Below, in pieces: positions 8,374 through 20,115 of a stretch of DNA of 64,000 nucleotides. This stretch comes from Duganella sp. Leaf126. Lineage in GTDB: Bacteria; Pseudomonadota; Gammaproteobacteria; Burkholderiales; Burkholderiaceae_D. A program made the translations under genes and the position numbers. Where the stretch lies: contig NZ_LMNW01000005.1 in assembly GCF_001423125.1 (NCBI RefSeq), positions 62,001-126,000 of the forward strand. Direction: 5' to 3'. The number at the start of each line of letters is the position of its first letter. The stretch's first letter is position 1. A model generated the notes under the pieces. The model saw only the letters and a list, made by a program, of their open reading frames with translations, did no database searches and was not told where the DNA came from.

Positions 8374-10892
8374 CGCAGATACGGCGCCGTGCGGCTTGCC
8401 TTGTTGCCGGCGAGTTCGCGTGGCGGCCCCGCAAACACGATCTCTCCCCCCTCCTCGCCCGCACCGGGACCGACATCGATGACCCAGTCGGCGGCAGCGA
8501 GCACCTGCATATTGTGCTCGACCAGCACCACCGTGTTGCCCGCATCGACCAGGCCATGCAGCTGCGTGAGCAGCAGGTCGATGTCGGACGGATGCAGGCC
8601 GGTGGTCGGCTCGTCGAGCACGTACAGGGTGTCGCCCCGGCTGGCGCGCTGCAACTCGGTCGCCAGCTTGATGCGCTGCGCCTCGCCGCCCGACAGCTCG
8701 GTGGCCGGCTGGCCCAGTCGCAGGTAGCCCAGGCCCACGGCGCGCAGCACGTCGAGCGCATGGCGCAGCGGCGCCTGGTCGGCAAAGAAGTCGGCAGCCG
8801 CGTCGACGGTCAGCCTCAGCACCTCGGCGATATTGCGGTCGTTGTAGCGCACGGCCAGCGTCTCCGGGTTGTAGCGGGCGCCCTCGCATTCGGAACATGG
8901 CGCATACACGCTGGGCAAAAACAGCAATTCCACCATCACGAATCCCTCGCCGGCGCAGTTCGGGCAGCGGCCCTTGGCGACGTTGAACGAGAACCGTCCG
9001 GCGTCGAATTTGCGGGCGCGCGCGCTGCGGGTGGCCGCGAACAGCTTGCGGACATGGTCGAACAGGCCGGTGTACGTGGCCAGGTTCGATCGCGGCGTGC
9101 GGCCGATCGGCTTCTGATCGACCTGCACCAGCCGGCGCACCTGCTCCATCCCCTTGGCAATGCGCCCCTTGAGCGGCGCGGTGTCGCCGGTGTCGAGCAC
9201 CGGGTCGCCGCCTTCCACCTCGGCTTCCGCCGGCTCCTGTCCCAGTTGCGCGCGCACCAGTTGCACCAGCGCCTGGCTGACCAGGCTCGATTTGCCGGAA
9301 CCGGACACACCGCTCACGCAGGTCATGACGCCGAGCGGAATATCGACATCGATCCCGCGCAGGTTGTTGCGCTCGATGCCGCGCAGCTGCAGCGCGCCGG
9401 CCGCCACCCGCAGCGCGCGGGGATCGCGCGCGACGCGCTCGAACAGATAGCCTGCCGTGCGCGAGTCGTCCACCGCGCCCAGTCCCTCGGGCGCGCCGCT
9501 GTACAGCACCTTGCCGCCCTGCTCTCCTGCCTGCGGTCCGACATCGACGATCCAGTCGGCATGGCGGATCACGTCCAGTGCATGTTCGACCACGAACAGC
9601 GAATTACCGGATGCCTTCAGGCGGTCGAGCGCACGCAGCAGCGCCTCGGTATCGGCCGGGTGCAGGCCGGCCGACGGTTCGTCGAGCACATACACCACCC
9701 CGAACAGCGACGAGCGCACGGCCGTGGCCAGGCGCAGGCGCTGCAATTCGCCTGGCGACAGGGTCGGCGTGGCGCGCTCCATGCTCAGGTATCCGAGTCC
9801 CAGGTCGAGCAGCACGTTCAGGCGCGCCACCAGGTCCTGGGCGATGCGTTCGGTGACGACCGCCTTTTCCGGGTGTTTGGCCGTACCCTTCGGCCTGGCC
9901 GCGCGCCCCTCGGCAAACGGCAGCAGCAACTCGGCCAGACGCTTGAGCGGCAGGCGTCCGATCTCGGCGATGTCATGGCCGCAGAAGGTCACCGACAGCG
10001 ATTCCGGGCGCAAGCGCTTGCCGTGGCAGGTCGGACAATCCATGCCGACCAGGTACTGCGCCACGCGCTTCTTCATGATCGCGCTCTCGGTGCCGGCAAA
10101 GGTCTGCAGCACGTATTTGCGGGCGCCGGTAAACGTCCCCTGGTAGCTCGGAGTTTCCTTGCGTTTCAGGGCGCGCCGGGTTTCGGCCGGCGTCAGGCCG
10201 GCATAGACCGGGACGGTAGGCTGCTCGTCGGTAAACAGGATCCAGTCGCGCGTCTTCTTCGGCAGATCGCGCCATGGCGTATCGACGTCATGGCCGAGCG
10301 TGACCAGGATGTCGCGCAGGTTCTGGCCGTGCCAGGCCGTGGGCCAGGCAGCGATGGCGCGCTCGCGGATGGTCAGGCTGTCGTCCGGCACCATCGACTG
10401 CTCGGTCGCTTCATAGACGCGGCCCAGGCCGTGGCATTGCGGGCAGGCGCCCTGCGGCGTATTGGGCGAAAACGATTCCGCGTAGAGCAGCTCCTGCCCG
10501 GCCGGATAATCACCTGCGCGCGAGTACAGCATGCGCATGGAATTGGAAAGCGTGGTGATGCTGCCGACCGACGATCGCGTACTCGGCGCGCCGCGCTGCT
10601 GCTGCAGCGCCACGGCGGGCGGCAAGCCGTCGATGCTGTCCACCTCGGGCACCGCCATCTGGTGGAACAGCCGCCGCGCATAGGGCGATACCGATTCCAG
10701 GTAACGCCGCTGGGCCTCGGCATACAGCGTGCCGAAGGCCAGCGACGATTTGCCGGAGCCGGAAACGCCGGTAAACACCACCAGCGCGTTGCGCGGGATA
10801 TCGACATCGACGTTTTTCAGATTGTGCTCGCGCGCGCCGCGTACGCGCACGTAGCCATTATCTTGCTGGTGGGTGACTGTGGATTTGGGCAT
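8358..10892 (-). CDS. UvrA-like ABC ATPase (excinuclease subunit A paralogue)
   Basis: The 844-residue protein contains two UvrA-type ATPase modules, each with the Walker A sequence GVSGSGKSS (about residues 42-50 and 528-535) and a signature LSGGE (or LSPGE in the first half). Zinc-binding pairs CPQCHG, CPTCHG, CPNCAG and CSEC are present. It is about 100 residues shorter than housekeeping UvrA, which fits the UvrA2-like group found beside repair or drug-resistance genes. No uvrB or uvrC is near. It may assist repair of bulky adducts or self-protection against an intercalating compound; the family is certain, the role is not. Confidence 0.85.
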   Translation of the reverse strand: MPKSTVTHQQDNGYVRVRGAREHNLKNVDVDIPRNALVVFTGVSGSGKSSLAFGTLYAEAQRRYLESVSPYARRLFHQMAVPEVDSIDGLPPAVALQQQRGAPSTRSSVGSITTLSNSMRMLYSRAGDYPAGQELLYAESFSPNTPQGACPQCHGLGRVYEATEQSMVPDDSLTIRERAIAAWPTAWHGQNLRDILVTLGHDVDTPWRDLPKKTRDWILFTDEQPTVPVYAGLTPAETRRALKRKETPSYQGTFTGARKYVLQTFAGTESAIMKKRVAQYLVGMDCPTCHGKRLRPESLSVTFCGHDIAEIGRLPLKRLAELLLPFAEGRAARPKGTAKHPEKAVVTERIAQDLVARLNVLLDLGLGYLSMERATPTLSPGELQRLRLATAVRSSLFGVVYVLDEPSAGLHPADTEALLRALDRLKASGNSLFVVEHALDVIRHADWIVDVGPQAGEQGGKVLYSGAPEGLGAVDDSRTAGYLFERVARDPRALRVAAGALQLRGIERNNLRGIDVDIPLGVMTCVSGVSGSGKSSLVSQALVQLVRAQLGQEPAEAEVEGGDPVLDTGDTAPLKGRIAKGMEQVRRLVQVDQKPIGRTPRSNLATYTGLFDHVRKLFAATRSARARKFDAGRFSFNVAKGRCPNCAGEGFVMVELLFLPSVYAPCSECEGARYNPETLAVRYNDRNIAEVLRLTVDAAADFFADQAPLRHALDVLRAVGLGYLRLGQPATELSGGEAQRIKLATELQRASRGDTLYVLDEPTTGLHPSDIDLLLTQLHGLVDAGNTVVLVEHNMQVLAAADWVIDVGPGAGEEGGEIVFAGPPRELAGNKASRTAPYLRRAVG

Positions 10893-10955
10893 GGGGTCGC
10901 TGGCGTGAAGGATATGCCTTCATTATCGGCCAGCGACGGGCGGTGTTCGAACATG

Positions 10956-10983
10956 GTTCGCTGCCCGGCGTTAGGCAGCGAAC
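10956..10983. terminator. Strong hairpin downstream of hupE
   Basis: GTTCGCTGCC-CGGCGTTA-GGCAGCGAAC is a perfect 10-base stem with an 8-base loop. It lies 16 bases after the hupE stop and 63 bases before the UvrA-like start, which is transcribed in the same direction. This is where the cobalamin operon should end. There is no clear T-tract on the minus strand. Confidence 0.55.
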
Positions 10984-10999
10984 TTATCAAGGCGCCAGT

Positions 11000-11575
11000 T
11001 CAGGCAGCCACGCCGAGCCAGACGCCGGCCAGCGCAATCGCTGCGCCAGCGGCGCGCAGCCAGCTGCCGCGCGCCTGCACCGTGCGGGCCAGGCCCAGGC
11101 CGGCCGCGTGCAGTGCAGCGCTGGCCGCGACGAAGCCGAGACCGTACAGCAGGCCGCTGCCCATCACCGGCATCTCGACGCCGTGCGCATAGCCATGGCA
11201 CAGCGCGAATACGCCGACGGCCAACGCAGCGGGGGCGGCCGGCAGCTTGACCGCGAAGCCGATCAGCATCCCGAGCAGCAGCACCGAGGTGACGATGCCT
11301 GTTTCGGCCATCGGCAGCACGGCGCCGCTGGCGCCCAACACACCGCCGACGGCCAGGAAGCCGACGAAACTGGCCGGCAGCAGCCACTGCGCGCGGCCGC
11401 CCAGCTGGGCAGCCCACAGGCCGACGGCCACCATCGCCAGGATGTGATCGAGACCGGTCAGCGGGTGCAGCAAACCGGCGACAGCGCCTTCGGCATGGCC
11501 CGGGTGGGCCATGGCGCTGCCGCTGGCCGCCAGCGCCAGGACCAGTACGGATACGAGTTTGCGGTTGAATTTCAT
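11000..11575 (-). CDS. hupE: HupE/UreJ family metal transporter
   Basis: The 191-residue protein begins with a signal peptide (MKFNRKLVSVL..., cleavage after AMA). This is followed by the HupE/UreJ hallmark of His and Asp in the first helix region (HPGHAE, then LHPLTGLDHILAM), and about six hydrophobic segments. HupE/UreJ proteins move nickel or cobalt across the inner membrane. As the last gene of a riboswitch-controlled cobalamin operon, 46 bases after cobW, it most likely supplies cobalt. A hairpin follows its stop. Confidence 0.85.
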   Translation of the reverse strand: MKFNRKLVSVLVLALAASGSAMAHPGHAEGAVAGLLHPLTGLDHILAMVAVGLWAAQLGGRAQWLLPASFVGFLAVGGVLGASGAVLPMAETGIVTSVLLLGMLIGFAVKLPAAPAALAVGVFALCHGYAHGVEMPVMGSGLLYGLGFVAASAALHAAGLGLARTVQARGSWLRAAGAAIALAGVWLGVAA

Positions 11576-11621
11576 GGTTTCCCCTTGTGGTTAAATAGGA
11601 TGGTCAATCGTCGAATCAAAA

Positions 11622-12739
<1,118 letters not shown>

Positions 12740-12743
<4 letters not shown>

Positions 12744-14326
12744 GGCGTGTTGCGACCTGGCGCCGCGCGATCGAGCATCTGCGTCACGTCGCCGACGCTG
12801 GCGACCAGCGCCGGATAGGCCAGCTGCGGACGCGCCACCACCAGCAATGGAATGCCGAGCGCCCGCGCTGCCTGTACCTTGGCCTGGTAACCGCCAGCGC
12901 CGCCGGAGTCCTTGGTCACCACGCAGTCAATGCCCCAGTCGCGCCACAGCGCAGTGTTGAATTCGGCCGAGAACGGACCCTGCATGGCGCAGATGCGCTC
13001 GCGCGGGATGCCCAGCGCCAGGGCGCGCTCGATCAGCTCCGGCTCGGCGGTCTGGCGCACGAACCACTGCCTGTCGGCAGCACCCGGCGTTTGCAGGAAC
13101 GTGGCCAGGTCTTTCGAGCCGGTCGCCAGGAAGATGCGCTGCCCGGTCGCCACGGCGCGCGCAGCCGCCTGCTCGACCGAGTCGCAGGCCTCGCCATCCT
13201 GCACCGTGTATTCGCTCGGGCGTTCATAACGCAGATAGGGGATGCCCAGCTCCCGGGACAGTCCCAGCAGCTGCTCCGACATCGCGCGCGCATACGGATG
13301 CGTGGCGTCGAGCAGCACCCGTGCACCTTTTGCAATGAGCACGCGGCGGCGCGCCTCCACGCCCTGCCGCCCGGACCAGATGGCCGCACCGGGGCAATCC
13401 TGGCGCGCGAGGTCGCCGCCATGGTCGCTGGCGGCGGAGACCACCACCGGGCCGATATCGGCTGCGGCCAGGCCCGCCGCCAGCGCGTTGCCGTCGCTGG
13501 TGCCGGAAAAGACCCATACCGCGTTATCGGGCAGCGCCTCTTCCTGCGCAGCCTTGTCCAGCGCCGGCAGGTCGGCCGGCAGCTCGGGCTGGGCCCAGTC
13601 GTTGTAGCCGCGCGGCGTGAAGATCTGGCCGCGCTTCCTGGCCGTGAAGCGGTTGCCGACCACGATGGTGGTCAGCATGTCGAACTTCAGACCGGGCAGT
13701 TCGTCGAGGCGGTAGATATCGACCTGCTGGCCGGGGCGGTAGGCATTGCGCACCACGCCGCACAGCGTGCCGGGCGCTTTCGATTCCAGCATCAATTGCA
13801 GCACGCGGTACACGCCTTCCTGGCGGCTGGCGCTCTGCACGTTGTACATCACGCAGGCCAGGTCGGCCTGGGCGATATGGCGCGCGCGATGCTCGATCCA
13901 TTCCCAGGGGCACAGCAGGTCGGACAGGCTCAGTGTCGCAAAGTCGTGCGACAGCGGAGAGCCGAGCAGCGATGCGCAGGCGTTGGCCGAGGTCACTCCG
14001 GGGACCAGGTTGACCGCGTAGGTATCGTCCTCGCGCATCTCTTCGTACGCCAGCGCCGCCATCGCGTAGATGCCGATGTCGCCGCTGGAGATCAGCGACA
14101 CCCTGGCGCCCTTGCGGGCATGCTCGATCGCCAGTTGCGCGCGCTCGCGCTCCTGCGTCAGCGGCGGGCTGAAAACCTGCTTGCCTTCGATATGCGGCGC
14201 GATCCAACGCAGATACAGTTCATAGGCGACGATTACGTCGCTGTCGCGCAAGGCGGCAATCGCGCGCGGAACGATCAGGTCCTCGTAACCGGGACCCACC
14301 GACACCAGATTCAGTACACCACTCAT
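12740..14326 (-). CDS. cobJ-cobK: Fused precorrin-3B C17-methyltransferase and precorrin-6A reductase
   Basis: The 528-residue protein joins two cobalamin enzymes. Residues about 1-245 are a CobJ/CbiH methyltransferase (SVGPGYEDL near the start, SSGDIGIYAMA, PGVTSANA, VVGNRFT), which methylates C17 with ring contraction. Residues about 270-520 are a CobK/CbiJ reductase (VFSGTSDGNALA, DATHPYA, GSKDLATF, KDSGGAGGYQAK), which reduces the macrocycle with NAD(P)H. Both catalytic blocks look intact. It overlaps cbiG and cobW by 4 bases each, so translation is probably coupled. Confidence 0.92.
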
Positions 14327-15105
14327 TCAATTTCCATCCATTTATCGATTACCACTGCGACGGCAACGCCGTCGAGGCGCATTTTCGGCACCAGCAGCGC
14401 ACCGCGCGGGCTTGCCACCAGGGCGCAGGGTTCGCACACCCCGTCCAGTCCCACATTTTGCTGCACCCATGCCGATGGCTGGCTCACCCAAGGCCGCGCG
14501 GCCAGCGTGGCGCGCGCGAACACCCGCAGCGGCACGTCGTGCTGCAGGCAGAACGCCAGCAGGCCCGGCTCGTTCGCCTTCAGATCCACGGTCGCCATCT
14601 CGCGCACATCGCGCATGCCATAGTCGCCGGCCGCCAGCAGCGCCTTGACGACCGCTGCCTCGATCTTCTCCGCCGGCACACCCTTGCGGCAGCCGATGCC
14701 CACCGTCAGCGGCTTCAGCGCTTCGGTGGCGGTGGTGACCACCGGCGCCGCACCGACCACGTTGGCCACGCGGTAGGCAAGGATATTGCCGCCACCCTCA
14801 TGGCCGGACAGCAGCGCCACTGCGTGGCGCGCCGCTTCGTCCACTACCACCACGGCCGGATCGGTATGTTTGTCCACGGGCAGACCTTCGAGGAAGCGCA
14901 CGGCGATGCCGCTGGCGCCCACCATGATCCACTGCGCGTGGCGGCGCCAGGCGGCGGAAAATTGCGCCTTTTGCGCCATGCCGGGCTGCATCCACGGCCG
15001 GTAGATGTCGCCGCCGAGGCGCACGTGCAGAACCCCCGCCAGCGCTTCCGCTTCGGGTCGCACCAGCCAGATGCCGAGCGGCGACCCGGGCGCTGGCGAT
15101 GTCAC
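14323..15105 (-). CDS. cbiG: Cobalt-precorrin-5A hydrolase CbiG (short form)
   Basis: CbiG opens the ring A lactone and releases the C20 fragment as acetaldehyde in the early cobalt-insertion pathway. This 260-residue version shows the N-terminal domain (GASGIAVRFL, LLSGHEGGGN) and the C-terminal CobE-like domain (VGIGCRKGVPAEKI, SVDLKANEPGLLAF-like stretch). Full CbiG proteins are about 340-360 residues, so the middle domain seems to be missing. Both ends overlap neighbouring cobalamin genes by 4 bases. It is a marker of the anaerobic route although the operon also carries cobN. Confidence 0.85.
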   Translation of the reverse strand: MTSPAPGSPLGIWLVRPEAEALAGVLHVRLGGDIYRPWMQPGMAQKAQFSAAWRRHAQWIMVGASGIAVRFLEGLPVDKHTDPAVVVVDEAARHAVALLSGHEGGGNILAYRVANVVGAAPVVTTATEALKPLTVGIGCRKGVPAEKIEAAVVKALLAAGDYGMRDVREMATVDLKANEPGLLAFCLQHDVPLRVFARATLAARPWVSQPSAWVQQNVGLDGVCEPCALVASPRGALLVPKMRLDGVAVAVVIDKWMEIE

Positions 15106-15878
15106 GCCGCTTCCTCGTTCTTCTTGACGACCCGGAACAGGTGCGTGAACTCCTTCGAATACAGGCTCGATTCGACCGCCACGCCTTTATCGAGCGCCGC
15201 GCCAACCAGCATCATGGTGGTCAGATTCCAGGCGCCGCGCTTGGTCTCTTCCAGTATCGTGCCCAGCGTGCCGGTATAGCTGCGCTGCTCGGGCCAGGTC
15301 GCGCGGTGCACCAGGCTGACCGGGGTGTCCGGCGGATAGTGCAGCAGCAGGTCGCCGACGATTTTCTTCAGGTGCGGTCCGGACAGGAAGATACACATGG
15401 TGGCACGGTGCTCTGCCAGCCGCGCGATCGATTCCAGTTCCGGCACGGCCGAAGCGCGGCCGGACACGCGCGTCAGGATCACGCTTTGCGACACTTCCGG
15501 CTTGGTCAGCTCGGCGCCGATGGCTGCTGCGGCTGCCGTAAACGACGACACCCCGGGCACGATCTCGTAGGCGATGCCCAGCGCCTCCAGGCGCCGCATC
15601 TGTTCGGCGGTGGCGCCGTAGATGGCCGGGTCGCCCGAGTGCAGGCGCACCACGTCGATATCCTGCTCCTGCGCGCGGACGTAGCAGGCCTGCTGCTGCT
15701 CCAGGTCCATCTGCGCGGTATCGAGCAGTTCGGTGCCCGGCGCGCAGTGGGTCAGCAGTTCCACCGGCACCAGCGAACCGGCGTACAGCACCATGCGCAC
15801 GCTGCCCAGCAGGCGCGCACCGCGCACGGTAATCAAGTCGGCGGCGCCGGGACCGGCGCCTACAAAATACACTTTCAT
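15102..15878 (-). CDS. cobM: Precorrin-4 C11-methyltransferase
   Basis: The 258-residue protein is a SAM-dependent methyltransferase of the CobM/CbiF type. It starts MKVYFVGAGPGAADLIT, has LHSGDPAIYGA and VPGVSSFTAAAAA, and ends with a positively charged tail. It methylates C11 of (cobalt-)precorrin-4. The stop overlaps the cbiG start by 4 bases and its start abuts the cobI stop with no gap. Length and motifs are those of the normal single-domain enzyme. Confidence 0.93.
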   Translation of the reverse strand: MKVYFVGAGPGAADLITVRGARLLGSVRMVLYAGSLVPVELLTHCAPGTELLDTAQMDLEQQQACYVRAQEQDIDVVRLHSGDPAIYGATAEQMRRLEALGIAYEIVPGVSSFTAAAAAIGAELTKPEVSQSVILTRVSGRASAVPELESIARLAEHRATMCIFLSGPHLKKIVGDLLLHYPPDTPVSLVHRATWPEQRSYTGTLGTILEETKRGAWNLTTMMLVGAALDKGVAVESSLYSKEFTHLFRVVKKNEEAA

Positions 15879-16619
15879 CTATCTGTCCTTTCGCGGGTGG
15901 CGGCGCACCAGCATGGTGGCCAGGTAACCCATCGCATCATCGGCCACCAGGTCGGCCACGCCCGACGCCAGCAGTTCGCCGGGCAAGCCGATACGCCGCG
16001 CGAACGCGCAATGATCGGCGATCTTCATCTCGCGCAGCAGGTCCAGCACCCATGGCAGCCGGGTTCCCACTTTCATCAGCACCACGATGTCGTGGGTTTC
16101 TATCTCGCGCCGCAGTTCTTCCGGCGTTTCCGGGCATGGCAGGATCAGTACCCGCTCCTTGCCCTCGCCCAGCGGCCAGGCCAGCGCCGATGCCGCAGCA
16201 GCGTAGCTGGTGATGCCGGGGAAGGTGCACTGCGGCAGATCCGGCAGCCGCTCGCGCAGCCCGGCCAGTACGTAGCCGTAGGTCGAATAGGTGAGCGAGT
16301 CGCCGATGGTCAGATACGCGACGTTGCGGCCGGCGCGCAGTTCCACGGCCAGCGTGTCGGCCAGCTGGGCGTAATGCTCGCTCAGCACCGAGCGGTCCGG
16401 ATCCATGTTGAATTCGATCTCGCGCAGCCGGGCCGGATCGGGAATGAAGCCGGCGCTGGCCAGGCATTGCAGTGCGACCGAATCGGCGGCGCCACGCGCA
16501 CGCGGCGCATAGATCAGGTCCGCATGACGCAAGGCCTCGAGCGCGGCCGCCGGCACGAAACCGGCCGGACCGGGACCGACGCCGATGCCATACAGCGTGC
16601 CGAGGGCTGCGGCGCTCAT
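15879..16619 (-). CDS. cobI: Precorrin-2 C20-methyltransferase
   Basis: This 246-residue SAM-dependent methyltransferase carries YGIGVGPGPAGF at the start, the GDSLTYSTYGY motif characteristic of CobI/CbiL, and PGITSYAAAASAL. It adds the C20 methyl group to precorrin-2 or its cobalt form. It overlaps cbiD by 4 bases and directly adjoins cobM. Sequence alone does not show whether it prefers the metal-free or cobalt-bound substrate, which matters because the operon holds genes of both routes. Confidence 0.93.
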   Translation of the reverse strand: MSAAALGTLYGIGVGPGPAGFVPAAALEALRHADLIYAPRARGAADSVALQCLASAGFIPDPARLREIEFNMDPDRSVLSEHYAQLADTLAVELRAGRNVAYLTIGDSLTYSTYGYVLAGLRERLPDLPQCTFPGITSYAAAASALAWPLGEGKERVLILPCPETPEELRREIETHDIVVLMKVGTRLPWVLDLLREMKIADHCAFARRIGLPGELLASGVADLVADDAMGYLATMLVRRHPRKDR

Positions 16620-17752
16620 CGGTGTTCTCCCAGCAGATTGCCGGCCAGGTCGAACAGGCGCACCTCGATGCGGTGCACCGAGGGCACGCGGCCATGCACC
16701 AGCGCCGCGATGCGGTGCTCGATCTCGCGCCAGAACGCTGGCGCGCCCGGTTCCTGCCTTAATATGTCCATTGCTGCTTCCACTGTATTGGCCTGTTCAA
16801 TTTGCTGCACCATCGTCGGCGCGTATCCCACCTCGGCAGCCACGCGCGCGACGCCGCCCATGGCCATCCTGCTCTTGCTCGAATGCGTATCCCACCAGCC
16901 GTCGATTACCTTGGCCAGCTTGCCCGGGTGGCCGGCCAGCCAGAGCACGTCCAGCGTACGCCGGTCTTCGACCAGCACCCGTTCGGTGAAGTCGAGCGCA
17001 TCGCCGAGAAAATTGGCGATCTGCACCGTGTTCTTGTCCGGCAGCTGCAGAACGTCGCGCGCGAACTCGCGCCCGATCTTGCCCGGCAGGTAAGCCACGC
17101 ACTGCTGCCCCTGCGCCAGCGCCACCCGGATATACACCTCCACAGACGCGATCCACGTCGCCAGCGACATCGGTTCCACGATGCCCGACGTGCCGAGGAT
17201 CGAGATGCCGCCGACGATGCCCAGCCGGGGGTTGAAGGTCTTGGCGGCGATTACTTCGCCATTTTCACAGCCGATGGTCAGATCGAACCCCTGGCCGTCG
17301 CGCCCCGCCACTTCCTGCACCGCCAGCCGCATCATCTGGCGCGGCACCGGATTGATGGCCGGCTCGCCCACCGCCACCCGCAAGCCGGGCAAGGTGGCCG
17401 TGCCCACGCCACGACCGGCAAAAAAACGCACCACGCCGGCGTCATTGCGCCGCACCTCGGCGAAGATAGTGGCGCCGTGCGTGTTATCGGGATCGTCGCC
17501 ACCATCCTTGATCACCTCGGCGCGCACCGCCTCGCCCGGCAGCAGCCACGCCTGCTGCTGAATCGGCACCGACAGATAATGCACGCCGTCGGGCAGGCTG
17601 ATATCGACGGTCGATAGCCGCACGTCCTGCAGCAGCAGGCGCAGCGCCGCCTTGACGGCAGCCGTGGCGCAGCTGCCCGTGGTGCGTCCGCGCCGCAGGC
17701 CGTTCAGGGCCCGGACGTCGAGGTCGAAAGGCTGGCGTTCAGCCAGCGACAT
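16616..17752 (-). CDS. cbiD: Cobalt-precorrin-5B C1-methyltransferase CbiD
   Basis: CbiD methylates C1 after the CbiG step. The 378-residue protein has the conserved start [19 protein letters not shown], a [12 protein letters not shown] stretch and [16 protein letters not shown], which are hallmarks of CbiD, a fold unrelated to the other cobalamin methyltransferases. It overlaps the cbiX-cbiC fusion by 14 bases and cobI by 4. CbiD and CbiG together indicate that the corrin ring is contracted by the oxygen-independent chemistry. Confidence 0.93.
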   Translation of the reverse strand: MSLAERQPFDLDVRALNGLRRGRTTGSCATAAVKAALRLLLQDVRLSTVDISLPDGVHYLSVPIQQQAWLLPGEAVRAEVIKDGGDDPDNTHGATIFAEVRRNDAGVVRFFAGRGVGTATLPGLRVAVGEPAINPVPRQMMRLAVQEVAGRDGQGFDLTIGCENGEVIAAKTFNPRLGIVGGISILGTSGIVEPMSLATWIASVEVYIRVALAQGQQCVAYLPGKIGREFARDVLQLPDKNTVQIANFLGDALDFTERVLVEDRRTLDVLWLAGHPGKLAKVIDGWWDTHSSKSRMAMGGVARVAAEVGYAPTMVQQIEQANTVEAAMDILRQEPGAPAFWREIEHRIAALVHGRVPSVHRIEVRLFDLAGNLLGEHR

Positions 17753-19361
17753 CTTTCCCCGGGCCGGCCGCGTCTTGAGCCGATGCGGCCGGCGCAGCCT
17801 GCGCCAGCTCGGCGGCCAGCCCGTTCAAGGCGTCGATCATCAAGCCATTGACCACGCTGGCCGCCCACGGCGAGCCGCCGCGCGTGCCCCGATTGGTGAT
17901 GCGCGGCACCTGCAGGCAGCGGCGCAGATCCTCCTTGGTCTCGCGCGTGCCGACAAAACCGACCGGCAGCCCGATCACCAGCTGCGGGCGCCAGCCGTGC
18001 TCGCGGATCAGGCGCGTGGCTTCGGCAATCGCGGTGGGTGCGTCGCCGATCGCCACCACCACGTCGTTGCCGAATTTTTCCCAGCCGCGCCGGATCCCGG
18101 CCGCCGACCGGGTAATCCCGTACTGCTCCGACATCAGATGCGTTTCGCGATCATGCACGCCGCACCATGTGTCGATGCCCAGTTCCTCGAGCAGCGCGCG
18201 CTTGAGGCCCGTCTGCACCATGGTGACATCGGTCAGCACCCGCTTGCAGCGCAGCAGCGCGCGGATGCCGCTGTCCACGGCACCCGGCGAGAAATACATG
18301 TCGTCGACGGCGCCGAAGTCGCCGCTCGTGTGCACCAGGCGCTGCAGGATGGTCAGCTGCTCGGGCGGGAACGGCGCCCAGTCGCGGCCTTCGGCGATGA
18401 TGCGGAAGCTTTCCGCCTCGATCGGATGCGGCACATAAAAATTGTACTGCGGTCCGGCCGCGGGGTCCGGCGCCGGCTGCGCGGACAAGGCCCGCACCGC
18501 CAGGTGGTGCGCCTGCTGCGGCTCGCCCACCTGCTGTTCGAAGCCGACGATCTGCACGCGGTATTTGCACAGCGAGCAGTTCATCGCGGCGCGGCCGGCC
18601 ACCGCTTCGCGCGCGCGCTCGATCATCACGTCGGCCATCAGCGGATGCACGCCCAGGTAACCGGCTTTCAGCACCTCCAGGCCAGGTTCGCGTTCGGCCA
18701 AATCGTCCGCCGCCGCGTAGATACGTTTGACCAGCACACCGTCGAACAAAAAGAACGGCAGCACCACCACGCGCGCGTAACCGAGGCGCGCCACGCTGCG
18801 CAAGCCGTCGGCCACCAGCGGACTGGCGGTACCCGAGTAGCAGACGCTGGCCGCGCCGAAGCCCAGGCCTTCCTCGAGCATGCGCGCCAGCTTGGCCACT
18901 TCGCCGTTGGCGTCGGGGTCGGTCGTGCCGCGTCCGACCACCACCAGGCAGGTGTCGGCACGGCGCACGGTATGCGGCGACAGCGCTTCGGCCGCCACGA
19001 TGCGTTCCTGCGCCAGTTGCAGCAGCTTGGGGTCGAGGTTCATCGGCGCGCCGAAATGAAAGTCGATCCCGGGATGGTCGCGTGCCGCGGCCTGCATCTC
19101 GGCCGGCATATCGTTCTTGGCGTGACGGGCAGCGAGCAGCACGCCGGGCACGATTGCCACCTGACCGGCGCCGCCGGCGATGTTGGCCTGCACGGCCTCG
19201 CCGATGGTCGGCGTGGCAAATTCCAGGTAGCCATGGGTGACCACGTCCTGCGGCGCCCGTGCTTTGACCAGTTCCACCAGCGCCTCGAACTCGCGCACGG
19301 CGTCGGGATCGCGGCTGCCATGGCCGGCGATCACGATGCCGAATCGTTCGCTACCGCTCAT
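17739..19361 (-). CDS. cbiX-cbiC: Fusion of CbiX sirohydrochlorin cobaltochelatase and precorrin-8X methylmutase
   Basis: The 540-residue product joins two enzymes. The N-terminal part (about 1-260) is a two-repeat Cbi[11 protein letters not shown] with His14 in the first repeat, and [10 protein letters not shown] in the second, where Arg replaces His. The C-terminal part (about 310-520) is CobH/CbiC, which moves the C11 methyl to C12 ([39 protein letters not shown]). The start at 19361 is chosen because it overlaps the cbiE stop in an ATGA and begins with the CbiX sequence; a longer upstream frame runs into cbiE. The two activities are far apart in the pathway, so the fusion probably serves expression or complex assembly rather than direct channelling. 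Confidence 0.88.
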   Translation of the reverse strand: MSGSERFGIVIAGHGSRDPDAVREFEALVELVKARAPQDVVTHGYLEFATPTIGEAVQANIAGGAGQVAIVPGVLLAARHAKNDMPAEMQAAARDHPGIDFHFGAPMNLDPKLLQLAQERIVAAEALSPHTVRRADTCLVVVGRGTTDPDANGEVAKLARMLEEGLGFGAASVCYSGTASPLVADGLRSVARLGYARVVVLPFFLFDGVLVKRIYAAADDLAEREPGLEVLKAGYLGVHPLMADVMIERAREAVAGRAAMNCSLCKYRVQIVGFEQQVGEPQQAHHLAVRALSAQPAPDPAAGPQYNFYVPHPIEAESFRIIAEGRDWAPFPPEQLTILQRLVHTSGDFGAVDDMYFSPGAVDSGIRALLRCKRVLTDVTMVQTGLKRALLEELGIDTWCGVHDRETHLMSEQYGITRSAAGIRRGWEKFGNDVVVAIGDAPTAIAEATRLIREHGWRPQLVIGLPVGFVGTRETKEDLRRCLQVPRITNRGTRGGSPWAASVVNGLMIDALNGLAAELAQAAPAASAQDAAGPGKDVAG

Positions 19362-20065
19362 GCCGGCACCGGTGGCGGCTCGATCTGGCTGGCCATCGGC
19401 GCCATGGTGCGGATCAGCATGATGCTCATGTCCGACACCTCGCGCTCGGCGCATTCGGCCAGCGTGCCATGCCACTCCGCCTCGTTACGGGTCAGGTTTT
19501 CCCAGACCTCGACCGGCTGGCTGGCAGGAATGCCCTGCTCGATCAGGTATTTGGCGATATGCCACGGCATGAACGAACGCGCCGCATCCCAGGGACACGG
19601 GATGACGATGGCATTGCGCTGGTCCTGCAGCACATGCACCAGGTGGCGCTTGAACGGCTCCAGGTCGCCGCGCCGGTGGAAGGTGATGAAGGTGGTCTCG
19701 TCGAAGCACACCTTGGCGCGCGAGGCCAGGATCTGCGCCGATGAAATGCCGGGCAGCGATTCGACCGGGTGGCCGCAGGCGCGCTCCACGCGCTCCAGGT
19801 ACTGGAAGCCGCTGAAATGGATGTCGCCCATGAAGACGACCACGCATTTCTTGCCGGCGTGGTGTTCCACCGCGACCTTGTCGAGCTGCTCGACCTGGTC
19901 GCGGTAACCCATGCTGATCACGCGCGCGGTGTCGGGAATCAGGCTGCGCACCACATTGAGCACGGCCTCGAAGCCGGCCACCACGTCGGCGTCGCGTATC
20001 AATTCCGCGCCGCGCTGGGTCAGGTAACCGACGTCGCCGGGACCGGCGCCTATACAAATAATCAT
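19358..20065 (-). CDS. cbiE: Cobalt-precorrin-7 C5-methyltransferase CbiE (no CbiT domain)
   Basis: The 235-residue protein has the CobL/CbiE N-terminal fold ([38 protein letters not shown]) and methylates C5. In many proteobacteria CobL also carries a CbiT domain that methylates C15 and decarboxylates the C12 chain; here the protein ends before such a domain and none of the operon genes encodes it. A 50-base gap separates it from the chelatase gene upstream, the widest gap among the biosynthetic genes from cobN to cobW. It overlaps the next gene by 4 bases. Confidence 0.87.
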   Translation of the reverse strand: MIICIGAGPGDVGYLTQRGAELIRDADVVAGFEAVLNVVRSLIPDTARVISMGYRDQVEQLDKVAVEHHAGKKCVVVFMGDIHFSGFQYLERVERACGHPVESLPGISSAQILASRAKVCFDETTFITFHRRGDLEPFKRHLVHVLQDQRNAIVIPCPWDAARSFMPWHIAKYLIEQGIPASQPVEVWENLTRNEAEWHGTLAECAEREVSDMSIMLIRTMAPMASQIEPPPVPA

Positions 20066-20115
20066 TACTGCTCCTGATAAAACTTTAGGATGATCGCCAT
20101 CTTGCCATTATGCCG

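Noticed and set aside
8514-11192. An 892-residue plus-strand frame opposite the UvrA-like gene
   Set aside because: The minus frame carries two Walker A motifs and zinc-binding cysteine pairs; the plus frame has no motif.
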